Shown piece after piece: positions 7,420 to 16,061 of a stretch of DNA of 40,935 nt (position 1 is the first letter of the stretch; every line of letters starts with the position of its first letter). The notes under the pieces are model-generated. The model was not told where the DNA came from. It was given only the letters and a program-made list of their open reading frames with translations, and did not search any database. A program made the position numbers and the translations under genes. Location: contig NZ_JABEVC010000051.1 of the NCBI RefSeq assembly GCF_013044125.1, positions 1 to 40,935 on the forward strand, read 5' to 3'. The stretch is from Acidocella sp. (GTDB lineage Bacteria > Pseudomonadota > Alphaproteobacteria > Acetobacterales > Acetobacteraceae).

Positions 7420-8943
7420 TCATTCAGCAGTGCCGGCCCCATTCTGGTTTGCCGGGTCATAAAGCGCGATCATAATCCGGCTGCCCGCCACCTGCGTCAG
7501 GCTGGGTTTGCCAAGCGCCTGCGCCCCGGCGAAAAACTTCGAGAACGCCGCATGCTCCGCGCTCTGCCCCGCGTGGCCATACACCACCCACACGCGCTTA
7601 CCCTGGCTCGCGGCCTTTTCGGCATGGTTCAGGCCGCCCGCAGCATCCTTCAGCACCACACTGCGCGCGCCCGGCGGCAGATACATGCGCAAAATCGGCA
7701 ACGCCCCAGTATCGTAGAGATACACCACATCCCCGGGGCTGACATCCTGCGCCAGCAATTTCGCGGCGATATCCCAACGCGGTTTGGTCTCGGCATTGTA
7801 GTAGGGCACGAGGTTCACGAGCAGCAGCAGCGCCCCGCCCGCCACCACCAGCGCGCGCGCGCGCGGCGCGGCAAGGTCCAGCAGCGCCGCGCCGCCAATC
7901 CCGGCGAGGATCGCGAAGGGCGCGGCACTCCACAAAATATAGCGGGGCAGCAGAATTGGCCGCCAGATCGAAACGATCGTGAACATCAACGGTAGAAACA
8001 CAAAGGAGATGCCCAGCACCGCAAGCACCGCGGGGCGGCGGCGCAGCGCCCAGGCGGCACTGGCCACGCCCAGGGCCAGGGCTGCATCAATCACCCAGAC
8101 CAGCGCGAGGGGTGTGGGTACATGCATGAACTTGAAGGTCACCGAATCAGCGATCCGCATGAAGTAGACCGAGCCAAGATCATACCAAAGCCGCGAGGCG
8201 TTCAGCGGTGGAATCCACATCACGCTTTGGATGTAGCCCTGTCCCTGGTGCAACGTCATCAGGTAGTAGAACGGCCCGCACAATAGCGCGACGATGAAAT
8301 CGGAGAGCAGGAAATTGCGCAGCAGCTGCCAGCGGTCCGGCGATTGTACGAGCAGCGCCGCGCCGATGACATTGGCAACAATCAACCAGGGCAGCCCGTC
8401 GCCCAGCACATCCAGCGCCACGGCCGAGCCCAGTATGAACACCGCCCAGCAAGCCCCCGTCACATTCCAGCGGATTGGCTTTGAGGCGGCGGAAATATCC
8501 ATGGCCAGCCGCGTGATTCCATAGAGCGCGACCAGAATCAGAAACATCTCCAGCGTATAGGAGCGCGCCTCCTGGCTGAAGGCGAGCGCCGTCGGCGAGA
8601 GGCCGATGATGAGCGCGGCCACGATCCCCGCGGTGCGCCCGGCGATCCGGTACGCGATCATATACACCAGCATCACCGCCAGCGCGCCGAACACCGCCGA
8701 GGGCAGACGCAGCCAATATTGCGGGTCGCCCAGCCCTACCAGCGGCGAGAGCATGAGGAAGAAGCTCGGCATATGGTGGTTTATGAAGGAATCGTTCACC
8801 AGCGCCGCCGGCGCCAGCGAGGCGCGCTGGAAGGTGAACGCCTCGTCAAGCCAGAACGGCCTGGCGCCCAGGCCGCTCAGCCGGGGCAGCAGCGCCAGCA
8901 CGAACACCAATGCCGGCCAGCACAACGCACGCAGTCTGTTCAC
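7420..8943 (-). CDS. GT39-type membrane glycosyltransferase
   Basis: This 507-residue protein has many membrane segments and belongs to the GT-C fold. WLDEAF at about residues 31-36 after the first span provides the acidic pair typical of ArnT/PMT-like enzymes. SFINHHMPSFFLML and ALAFSQEARSYTLEMFLIL are further conserved loops. Such enzymes transfer a sugar from a polyprenyl-phosphate donor on the periplasmic side; the acceptor here is unknown. The start is GTG, overlapping the TGA of the upstream alpha-E gene (GTGA). It therefore belongs to the ATP-grasp/alpha-E operon by layout, though a functional link is inference. Confidence 0.85.
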   Translation of the reverse strand: MNRLRALCWPALVFVLALLPRLSGLGARPFWLDEAFTFQRASLAPAALVNDSFINHHMPSFFLMLSPLVGLGDPQYWLRLPSAVFGALAVMLVYMIAYRIAGRTAGIVAALIIGLSPTALAFSQEARSYTLEMFLILVALYGITRLAMDISAASKPIRWNVTGACWAVFILGSAVALDVLGDGLPWLIVANVIGAALLVQSPDRWQLLRNFLLSDFIVALLCGPFYYLMTLHQGQGYIQSVMWIPPLNASRLWYDLGSVYFMRIADSVTFKFMHVPTPLALVWVIDAALALGVASAAWALRRRPAVLAVLGISFVFLPLMFTIVSIWRPILLPRYILWSAAPFAILAGIGGAALLDLAAPRARALVVAGGALLLLVNLVPYYNAETKPRWDIAAKLLAQDVSPGDVVYLYDTGALPILRMYLPPGARSVVLKDAAGGLNHAEKAASQGKRVWVVYGHAGQSAEHAAFSKFFAGAQALGKPSLTQVAGSRIMIALYDPANQNGAGTAE

Positions 8944-9986
8944 GCAAGCGCCTCCGCCGGTCCCTGTTTCTGGTTCTGTGCCTGGCCTTGCGCAGCCGCC
9001 GGCAGCGGGTCAGCCGGTTGCCAGTCGCGAAAAAACGCGCGGCCGACGGCACCCGCGAGCGCCTGAATATGGATCTGGACCATGTCCAGATACTCGTGCA
9101 GCCCCGTGGCGAGAATATGGCTGATTGGCTTCTCCAGCAACAATTCGCGCAAATATTGCGCCATCTCAATCGCCTCGGCCGCGGCTGGCAGCCCGTAGAT
9201 CCGCCGCAAATCGTCCAGATGCAGCTCTGCTCTGCGCACGCACAGCAGCGCCGAGCGCGGCGAGGAGGGATCGCGCAGCAGGAAGTGCACGACATCCTCC
9301 GCCGAGAAGCTGGCGCGCGAGCGCCGCTTGAAGGCATGATACCCCGCGGCGGCGCGCAAAATCGCGTTCCACTGCGTCAACTCGGCCACGCGCTTTTCCT
9401 CGCGCCCCTGCGGCAGAATGGCGGTGTATTTGATATCAAGCATCCGCGTGGTCTGGTCGGCGCGCTCCAGCAACCGGCCTAGCTCATAAAAATACCAGCC
9501 CTGGTCGCGATACAACGTCCCCTCGGTGATGCCGGTATGCGCCTGCACCCCGTCCTTCAGCCTGGTGCACAGCCGCGAGAGCGCGTCGCCTTCCAGATCC
9601 TCGGGCGTGATCTGCCCCACGAAGCGGTGGAACATATTGATCTGGCGCCACATCTCCGTGCTCATCAGCGGGCGCAGCGTGCGCGCGTTGGTGCGCGCGT
9701 CCTCCAGATTGCCCGGCACGGAGGTTGGGTTGCCGCGGTCCAGCAGATAAAACCGCTTCACATGCGCCGCATCCGGCGAGAACCCGCGCGCCGCGAAATT
9801 CTTCTCATCGGCGTTGATGCGGATCAGCCCGAACCAGGCATCCGTCTCAAATCCCGGACTCTCGAAACTCTGCGTCACATCGATCAGCCGTGCCAGATTC
9901 TCCACCCGCTCCAGGTAGCGCGCCATCCAGAACAACCCCTCGGCATCGCGCGAGAGCAGCACGGCATCAAAACGCATCGCGCTCAT
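8940..9986 (-). CDS. Alpha-E domain protein (DUF403 family)
   Basis: This 348-residue, mostly helical protein opens with the family signature LLSRDAEGLFWMARYLERVENLARLIDV. A second conserved block, GWYFYELGRLLERADQTTRMLD, lies around the middle. Alpha-E proteins have no demonstrated activity. They occur almost always with circularly permuted ATP-grasp and transglutaminase-like proteins, and comparative genomics predicts a role in amide-bond or peptide metabolism. The gene lies between the ATP-grasp gene (ATGA overlap) and the glycosyltransferase (GTGA overlap). It is the free-standing counterpart of the alpha-E half of the fused protein at 11791. Confidence 0.92.
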   Translation of the reverse strand: MSAMRFDAVLLSRDAEGLFWMARYLERVENLARLIDVTQSFESPGFETDAWFGLIRINADEKNFAARGFSPDAAHVKRFYLLDRGNPTSVPGNLEDARTNARTLRPLMSTEMWRQINMFHRFVGQITPEDLEGDALSRLCTRLKDGVQAHTGITEGTLYRDQGWYFYELGRLLERADQTTRMLDIKYTAILPQGREEKRVAELTQWNAILRAAAGYHAFKRRSRASFSAEDVVHFLLRDPSSPRSALLCVRRAELHLDDLRRIYGLPAAAEAIEMAQYLRELLLEKPISHILATGLHEYLDMVQIHIQALAGAVGRAFFRDWQPADPLPAAAQGQAQNQKQGPAEALA

Positions 9987-11458
9987 TTTCCCGCCCCTTC
10001 CGTCAGATCATCCGCCAGAACCCAGGTGTCCTTGGAGCCGCCGCCCTGGCTGGAATTCACAATCAAACTGCCGCGCTTCATCGCCACGCGGGTCAGCCCG
10101 CCGGGCAGCACCCAGCTCTCCCGGCCGGTGATGATGAACGGCCGCAAATCCAGATGCCGCGGCCCAACCCCCTCGGCCGCCAGCGTCGGCGCGACGGAAA
10201 GCCCGATCATCGGCTGGCTGATCCAGTTGCCCGGATCGGCCAAAATGGAGGCCCGCGCCGCCTCCAGCTCCTCCTTGCTGGCGCGCGGCCCGATGGTGAT
10301 GCCATACCCGCCGGACTCGCCCACCGGCTTGGTCACCAGCTTGTGCAGATTCTCCAGCGTATATTGCAGCCCCTCCGGCTCGCGGCAGATATGGGTCTCC
10401 ACATTCTTCACCAGCGCCTCCTGCCCGAGGTAATATTGGATGATGCGCGGCATGTAGGCATACACCGCCTTGTCATCGGCAACACCGGTGCCCACGGCAT
10501 TGGCGATCGCGACATTCCCGGCCTTCCACGCGCCAATCAACCCGCGCACGCCCAGCATGGAATCCGGCCGGAACACCGCCGGGTCCAGAAAATCATCGTT
10601 CAAACGCCGGTAGATTGTATGCACCCGGCGCAACCCGCTGGTTGTGCGCATGTAGACGCGCTCATCCTCCACCACCAGGTCCGCGCCGACCACCAGCGGC
10701 ACGCCCATTTCGCGCGCCAGGAACACATGTTCGAAATAGGCGGAGTTATAAATGCCCGGCGAGAGCAGCACGACCTGCGGATCATCCGCCCCTCCCGGCG
10801 CGATCTCGCTCATCGCCGCGCGCAGCCTGCGCCCGTAATCATCCACCGGCTTCAGCCGTATCCCCGCCATCAGATCAGGGAAAGCGCGCAGCATCAGGTG
10901 CCGGTTCTCAATCACATAGCTCACCCCGGAGGGCGTGCGCGCATTATCCTCCAGCACGCGGAAATCGCCGAATTCGTCGCGAATGATATCAATGCCGCAG
11001 ACATGCACATACGTCCCGTGCGGTACGGGAAAATCCTTCATCTCCGGCCGGTAGTTGGAGTTGCCATAGACCAGCTCGGCCGGAATCACCCCGTCGCGCA
11101 CGATATGCCCCGGCCCGTAGATATCGCCCAGAAACGCATTCAGCGCCGCCACCCGCTGGATGCACGCCCGCTCCAGCAGGCTCCATTCCGCCGCCGTGAG
11201 CACGCGGGGAATACAGTCAAACGGCAAAATCCGGTCGATGGCGGTGGCATCGGAATACACGGTGAAGGTCACGCCGAGGTCGATCAACTCGGTCTCCGCG
11301 GCCGAGGCGCGCGCGCGCAGCGCCTCCAGCCCGATCGTCCCGAGTCGTTCGACCAGCCAGTCCGGCACCGGGCCGGCATCGGCCCGCTTGCGCGTGAGTT
11401 CGCAAAAATAGCGGCCCGGATCGTACTCCGGCCAGATGGTGCGAAAGATTTCGTTCAT
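9983..11458 (-). CDS. Circularly permuted type 2 ATP-grasp protein
   Basis: This predicted ATP-dependent carboxylate-amine ligase has 491 residues (DUF404/DUF407 type). Conserved motifs are intact: RVLEDNARTPSGVSYVIENR, LLSPGIYNSAYFEHVFLA, HTIYRRLNDDFLDP, GNVAIANAVGTGVADDKAVYAYMP, LVTKPVGESGGYG and NSSQGGGSKDTWV. The Lys/Glu/Gly run KPVGESGGYG and the acidic EDN supply nucleotide and metal ligands. The physiological substrate is unknown for the family. It is the first gene of the leftward operon, overlapping the alpha-E gene by ATGA, and faces the second module across a 332-bp gap. Confidence 0.92.
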   Translation of the reverse strand: MNEIFRTIWPEYDPGRYFCELTRKRADAGPVPDWLVERLGTIGLEALRARASAAETELIDLGVTFTVYSDATAIDRILPFDCIPRVLTAAEWSLLERACIQRVAALNAFLGDIYGPGHIVRDGVIPAELVYGNSNYRPEMKDFPVPHGTYVHVCGIDIIRDEFGDFRVLEDNARTPSGVSYVIENRHLMLRAFPDLMAGIRLKPVDDYGRRLRAAMSEIAPGGADDPQVVLLSPGIYNSAYFEHVFLAREMGVPLVVGADLVVEDERVYMRTTSGLRRVHTIYRRLNDDFLDPAVFRPDSMLGVRGLIGAWKAGNVAIANAVGTGVADDKAVYAYMPRIIQYYLGQEALVKNVETHICREPEGLQYTLENLHKLVTKPVGESGGYGITIGPRASKEELEAARASILADPGNWISQPMIGLSVAPTLAAEGVGPRHLDLRPFIITGRESWVLPGGLTRVAMKRGSLIVNSSQGGGSKDTWVLADDLTEGAGK

Positions 11459-11790
11459 ACCAGCAGCTCCGATCGGAAATTGCCCAGACCGGCCTGCGGG
11501 GCTGGCGCCGGAACGGTCAAGTCATAGGCAAAAACTGCGCAAATTCGCGCCAAAGCAAAAATAACCGCGAAGGAATTCATCAGCTGCCAACCATCCAACA
11601 GTACCTTCTCACCATGGTTCCTGACAGGCTGCATCCAAAATCGGTGTTCCCGCAAGTCCCTGCCGGGTTCCATGCAAACCGCGGACCAGCCGGCCCCACC
11701 GGCTGGCAAACCATATGCCCGCGCGGCTCATGTTGCGGCGCAACCTGATTCGCCATAGCCCGCGGGCAATCAGTCTGTTAACCAGGACGA
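11459..11790. promoter_or_regulatory. Divergent promoter region with 8-bp inverted repeat
   Basis: These 332 bp separate the two back-to-back ATP-grasp operons and hold no credible gene; overlapping ORFs are shadows. Visible structure is a perfect inverted repeat, CCAGCCGG-5 bp-CCGGCTGG (11686-11706), and a small GTTGC-GGC-GCAAC hairpin nearer the right-hand gene. The 11520-11575 part is relatively A/T rich and is the best place for promoters, but no clear -35/-10 pair stands out. Confidence 0.45.
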
Positions 11791-14001
11791 ATGAGTGCAG
11801 TGGCTTCCTGCGATGAAATGATCGACCGGTCCGGCCGGGTACGGGGCCACTGGGCGCCACTGCTCGAGGCCGTGCGCGATGTCGGGCATGAGGAGCTGGC
11901 CCGCCGCGCCGCCGCACTGAACCGGCAGATGCGCCTCGCCGCCCCCTTCGGCGCCGCGCCAACCCGCCATTACGATCCCTTGCCCGCACTGCTCACCCCG
12001 TTCGAATTCTCCGGGCTTGAGGCGGGGCTGCTGCAACGCGCGCAACTGCTCAGCGCCGCGCTGCAAGACCTCTACGGCCCGCAAACCTTGCTGCGCGATG
12101 GCAGCCTCCCGCCCGCGCTGGTACTGGGCAACCCGCATTTCCTGCGCAGCCTGCACACGCAAACCCCGCTCAACTTCCCGCGCCTCAGTCTCTACGCGGC
12201 CGATCTCATCCGCGGGCCGGACGGGCATTTCCAGGTCCTGCGCGACCATACCGGCGTCATCCCCGGTCTTGGCCATGCGCTGTCGCTGCGGCGCATCGCC
12301 TCCGGCACTGTGCCTGAGCTTTTCCGCGCCGGGGGGCTGCGTAGCCTGCGCCCGGTGCGTGAGATGCTGGTGGACAATCTGCAACGCGCGGCCCAGGGCG
12401 GGCTGGTCGCCGTGCTTTCGGCCGGGGCCGCCAACCCGGCCCTGGCGCCCGACGCGATGGACGATGCCCTGCTCGCCCGCGCGCTCGGCGTGCTGCTGAT
12501 TGAACCCGGTGACCTCGCCACCCGCAACGGCGGCCTGCACATGAAAACCCTAAGCGGCCTGCTGCCCGTCGCCAGCCTCATCCGCGGGCTCCCGGGAATT
12601 GATCTGGACCCGCTGGAACAAGGCGGGCGGCCCGGCGCCGGTATCCCCGGCGCCTTTGGCGCCATCCGCTCCGGGGCGCTGAAAATGCTCAACGCCCCCG
12701 GCAGCGCATTGATGGAAGCCGCTGAACTTGCGGGATATATTGAACCACTGTTCCAGCGCCTGCTCGGTGCCGCCCCGCTGCTGGCGAAAGCCTCCGGCGA
12801 CCCGGTGGCAAGCGCGTCCCGCGCCCCTTTCGTCAGCGGCACCAGTCTGGTCTCCCCCCCCATCCTCTTCCGGCTCTACGCATGGCACGACGGCAACACC
12901 TGGCAGGTTCTCCCCGGCGGCCTCGGTTTCGGCCTGGAGCAGACGAACGCGGCACAGGGCATCATCCTCACCGGCATGAAGGACCTTTGGGTGCTGGACG
13001 CCGACGAGCCGCATATCATCTCCGGCGCCGCCCAGTCGGACGTTCCAAGGCGCACCCAGTTTCTCGCCGCCGCGCATCTGCCCTCGCGCGTGGCTGACAA
13101 TTTGTTCTGGCTCGGCCGCTCGGTCGAGCGGCTGGAAGCCGCCGCGCGTCTGCTCATGCTGGCGCTGCCCCGGCTGGAATCCGGCACTTCGCTGCCGCGC
13201 GACCTGGCCGAACGCGCGCTGATCGCCAAATGCCTTGCCCAGGCCGGGCTGCTCCCGGCTGACCTCGCGGGCGGCGCGCTCTCGGGCCGCCAGCTGCGCG
13301 GCGCGTTGGCGCGGCGTAAGCCAGTTACCGGGCAGCTCAAGGAAGTCGCCCGGCTGGTCAACGCCGCCAGCGAGCGCTTGAGCCCCAGCATGCTGGCCAC
13401 TGTGCGCTTCGCTCTGAACCAGGCCACCGAATCCCTGCCCAACGAGGAGCTGGCCCTGCCCGCCATGCTCAGTTTCGCCGCCACTTTCGCGGGCATCGCG
13501 GCGGAGAACATGTCGCGCGACGGCGGCTGGCTGTTCCTGGAGATGGGCCGCAGGCTGGAACGCGCCGAAACCCTGGCCGAAAACCTCGCCATTTTGCTCA
13601 ACGCCCCGCCCGAGCGGCTGGAACCCGGCATGGCGCTCGGCATCGAGCTGGCTGATTCCGTGCTCAGCTATGATTTGCGCCACGCGGGCATTCTGGCGCC
13701 CGGCCCCGTGCTCTCCATGCTGCTGGCCGATTCCGGCAACCCGCGCAGCCTGGCTTATCAATTCATCGTGTTGCGTAGCTGCCTGCAGCATCTGGGCGCC
13801 GAGGATGACGCCGAATCCCTGAAGCAGTTGCAGCAGGAGGCGGTGAACCTTAGTGGCGAGACCATCGGCCTGGCCAAGCCGCTGGCCGCCATCGCCGCCC
13901 GCCTGCGGCTGATCTCCGACCATGTGCACCGCCGCTTCTTCAGCCTGCTGCCAGAGGCCCACCAGCTCGAGGACGAGCTGGAGCTGGAAGCCGCGCAATG
14001 A
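11791..14001 (+). CDS. Circularly permuted ATP-grasp fused to alpha-E domain
   Basis: This 736-residue two-domain protein is a DUF404/407-like ATP-grasp region (about 1-425) joined to an alpha-E domain (about 430-730). The alpha-E half starts at LPSRVADNLFWLGRSVERLEAAARLL, with a second block DGGWLFLEMGRRLERAETLAENLAIL. The ATP-grasp half keeps PHFLRSLHTQTP and VLPGGLGF-like landmarks but has lost residues present in the 491-residue paralogue. VLEDNARTPSGVSYVIENR corresponds to VLRDHTGVIPGLGHALSLRR, and no KPVGESGGYG block is seen. It may be a non-catalytic partner. AGGA precedes the ATG. Its stop overlaps the transglutaminase start (ATGA). Confidence 0.9.
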   Translation: MSAVASCDEMIDRSGRVRGHWAPLLEAVRDVGHEELARRAAALNRQMRLAAPFGAAPTRHYDPLPALLTPFEFSGLEAGLLQRAQLLSAALQDLYGPQTLLRDGSLPPALVLGNPHFLRSLHTQTPLNFPRLSLYAADLIRGPDGHFQVLRDHTGVIPGLGHALSLRRIASGTVPELFRAGGLRSLRPVREMLVDNLQRAAQGGLVAVLSAGAANPALAPDAMDDALLARALGVLLIEPGDLATRNGGLHMKTLSGLLPVASLIRGLPGIDLDPLEQGGRPGAGIPGAFGAIRSGALKMLNAPGSALMEAAELAGYIEPLFQRLLGAAPLLAKASGDPVASASRAPFVSGTSLVSPPILFRLYAWHDGNTWQVLPGGLGFGLEQTNAAQGIILTGMKDLWVLDADEPHIISGAAQSDVPRRTQFLAAAHLPSRVADNLFWLGRSVERLEAAARLLMLALPRLESGTSLPRDLAERALIAKCLAQAGLLPADLAGGALSGRQLRGALARRKPVTGQLKEVARLVNAASERLSPSMLATVRFALNQATESLPNEELALPAMLSFAATFAGIAAENMSRDGGWLFLEMGRRLERAETLAENLAILLNAPPERLEPGMALGIELADSVLSYDLRHAGILAPGPVLSMLLADSGNPRSLAYQFIVLRSCLQHLGAEDDAESLKQLQQEAVNLSGETIGLAKPLAAIAARLRLISDHVHRRFFSLLPEAHQLEDELELEAAQ

Positions 14002-14864
14002 TCTACCGGCTGCACCACACCACCACTTATGACTATGCGGAGCCCGTCGTCCTCGGCACGCATTTCATGCACCTGCTGCCGCGCGCGCGGCCCGGCCAGT
14101 TCATCCGTGAGGCTATGCTCAGCGTCTCCCCGCAACCGGAAACAAGGCGCGACGAGACCGACCATTTCGGCAACATCACCACCACCATCTCCCTCACCGC
14201 CCCGCACCGGCAGTTCTCCGTGGCGCTCAGCGCCACCATTGAGGTGGAGCAGCCTCCCCCGCCGCCACCCGCGCAAACGCCGCGATGGGAGGCCATCGCG
14301 CTATGGGGTCTTAAAGACCCGGATGTTGCCGAATTCTGTCTGCCCAGCGCGCTGGCCAAGCCGAATGGGGAAATCGCTGACTACACCGCCCTCAGCTTTC
14401 CCCCCGGCCGCACCATCCTGGCCGGCCTGCTGGAGTTGAACCTGCGCATCTGGACGGACATGACCTACACCCCAGGCGTGACCAACAATTCCACCACGGC
14501 GGCGCATGTCTTCAAAACCCGCGCCGGCGTCTGCCAGGATTATGCGCATTTCATGCTGGCCTGCCTACGCGCTCTGGGCCTGCCTGGGCGCTACGTCTCC
14601 GGCTATCTGCGTACCTCGCCCCCCGCCGGGCAGATCAAACGCCGCGGGGCCGATCAGTCTCACGCCTGGGTCTCCGCCTGGCTCGGGCCGGAAATCGGCT
14701 GGGTTGACTTTGACCCCACCAATAATCTGCTGGTCAGCGATGAACATGTAACGCTCGCCTGGGGGCGTAATTTTCAGGATGTCAGCCCCCTGCGGGGCAT
14801 CATCCTCGGCGGCGGGCGGCACTCGCTGCGCGTGAATGTGGACCTAGACCCGGTGCTGACCTAG
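13998..14864 (+). CDS. Transglutaminase-like family protein
   Basis: This 288-residue cysteine-protease-fold protein has a beta-rich N-terminal domain (YRLHHTTTYDYAEPVVLGTHFMHLLPR) and a catalytic core. Cys179 lies in TRAGVCQDYAHFMLACLRALGLPGRYVSGYL, His222 in DQSHAWVSAW and Asp239 in GWVDFDPTNN. Bacterial members of this group are thought to act as peptidases or amidases rather than crosslinkers. A proline run (QPPPPPPAQ) near residue 90 links the two parts. It overlaps the fused ATP-grasp/alpha-E gene by ATGA, and its end overlaps the convergent small membrane gene by 4 bp. Confidence 0.92.
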   Translation: MIYRLHHTTTYDYAEPVVLGTHFMHLLPRARPGQFIREAMLSVSPQPETRRDETDHFGNITTTISLTAPHRQFSVALSATIEVEQPPPPPPAQTPRWEAIALWGLKDPDVAEFCLPSALAKPNGEIADYTALSFPPGRTILAGLLELNLRIWTDMTYTPGVTNNSTTAAHVFKTRAGVCQDYAHFMLACLRALGLPGRYVSGYLRTSPPAGQIKRRGADQSHAWVSAWLGPEIGWVDFDPTNNLLVSDEHVTLAWGRNFQDVSPLRGIILGGGRHSLRVNVDLDPVLT

Positions 14865-15100
14865 CGGCCTGCTTGTCCCTGAAGCTTCATAAACAAAAAC
14901 CCCGCGAGGCCGAGCAGCACCAGAACCGGAACCACGAACACCGCGGCCCAGAACATCAGCCAGAACATTACCCCGGCGAGGCATAAAAAAAGCCCGAACA
15001 TCACCAGCCGGAGCAATATCTCCCCCAGCTTGGGTTTGGGTGGCTCAATGAAGTTGCCCTCCGGTGTCATGTCGATCACCGGACCGTTTGAATTTGCCAT
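14861..15100 (-). CDS. Small two-span membrane protein, unknown function
   Basis: This 79-residue protein starts MANSNGPVIDMTPEGNFIEPPKPKLGEIL and is followed by two adjacent hydrophobic segments (LLRLVMFGLFLCLAGVMFWLMFW and AVFVVPVLVLLGLAGFLFM). I do not recognise the family. The track starts one codon earlier at a GTG; ATG 15100 is preferred. It is probably co-directional with the phosphotransferase upstream at 15131-15997. Its end overlaps the convergent transglutaminase gene. Confidence 0.7.
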   Translation of the reverse strand: MANSNGPVIDMTPEGNFIEPPKPKLGEILLRLVMFGLFLCLAGVMFWLMFWAAVFVVPVLVLLGLAGFLFMKLQGQAGR

Positions 15101-15130
15101 CACGCCAATATAATCCCCGCCCGCCGCAAT

Positions 15131-15997
15131 TCAACCAAGCCCCGCCAGCGCGCCCTCGAAGCGCGCCAGATTCTCCGCCGTATACGCTGCATAGTCGAAA
15201 TCCAGCTTGGAGGTAATCTCCGAGACAGCGCTCCAAAGCGTCTCGCGCAACAGCGAGGCGCATTGGCTCACCCTGAAGCCATCCCACACCGCGGCACCCG
15301 GCGGCCTGCCGAAATAAGCCTCCAGCAGCGCCGCATCGTGCTGCGGGCCAAATCCGTTGTTGGAGGCAAGGTTCGCCAGATCAAACAACGATGAATTAAA
15401 CCCGGCGTAGTCCCAGTCCAGCAGCCACAGCCGCGCCCCGTCATCGAAGATATTCCCCGCCAGCAGGTCGTTATGCGAAAATACGACTTCCACCAGCCCC
15501 ATCCGCCGCTCCAGCATGTCATTCAACCCCAGCAGCCGCTCCAGCTGTCCATCCAGGCTGGAGCGATTACCGCGCAACGCCGCGCCATAGGAGCGGTTGA
15601 TATGAAACACCCAGAAAGCCAGGATCGGCCCTTGCAAATAAGGCCCCAGCCCGGTGTGGCATTGCTTTATCAACGCCGCCACGCGCGGCAGGTTCGCGGG
15701 CGCGCGGATTTCCTCCGGGCTCAGCGTGCGCCCCGCCAGCAGCCGGCTCACCATCACCCCCGGCGCGGTGTAATAAATCTCGGGCGAAAGCCCGGCCCGC
15801 GCCGCCGCTCTGGCCGCCGCCTGCTCGTTGAAGCGCATCACCCCGTGCTCGGGAATGTCCTTGCCCAGCCGCACGGCAAACCGCCGCCCGTCGTCCTGTT
15901 CCACGCCGAAATTGCGGTTGGTGATCCCCCCGGTGAGCGGCCAGATTTTAATCTCCCCCGTCCAGACCGGCAGCGCCTTAACCTCAGCCTCGCCCAT
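15131..15997 (-). CDS. Choline-kinase/aminoglycoside-phosphotransferase-like kinase
   Basis: This is a small-molecule kinase of the APH/ChoK fold. PLTGGITNRNFGVEQDDGRRFAVRLG is the nucleotide-binding N-lobe, SHNDLLAGNIFDDG the catalytic loop (HxDxxxxN-like) and LWLLDWDYAGFNSSLFDLANLASNN the metal-binding DxD region, typical of choline/ethanolamine kinases. The substrate is not determinable. The track extends to TTG 16054; ATG 15997, with a GGGGGG ribosome-like run just upstream, is preferred and gives 288 residues. The gene lies downstream of the BrkB gene on the same strand. Confidence 0.85.
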   Translation of the reverse strand: MGEAEVKALPVWTGEIKIWPLTGGITNRNFGVEQDDGRRFAVRLGKDIPEHGVMRFNEQAAARAAARAGLSPEIYYTAPGVMVSRLLAGRTLSPEEIRAPANLPRVAALIKQCHTGLGPYLQGPILAFWVFHINRSYGAALRGNRSSLDGQLERLLGLNDMLERRMGLVEVVFSHNDLLAGNIFDDGARLWLLDWDYAGFNSSLFDLANLASNNGFGPQHDAALLEAYFGRPPGAAVWDGFRVSQCASLLRETLWSAVSEITSKLDFDYAAYTAENLARFEGALAGLG

Positions 15998-16061
15998 TTG
16001 CCCCCCGGGTTGGAATGTTGCGGTCAGGTTTCCACATTCCACCACCTGCGGCAATGCGGGG

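Noticed and set aside
9890-11527. 545-codon plus-strand ORF opposite the ATP-grasp gene
   Set aside because: Long only because of high G+C; it has no motifs, while the minus-strand ATP-grasp is intact.
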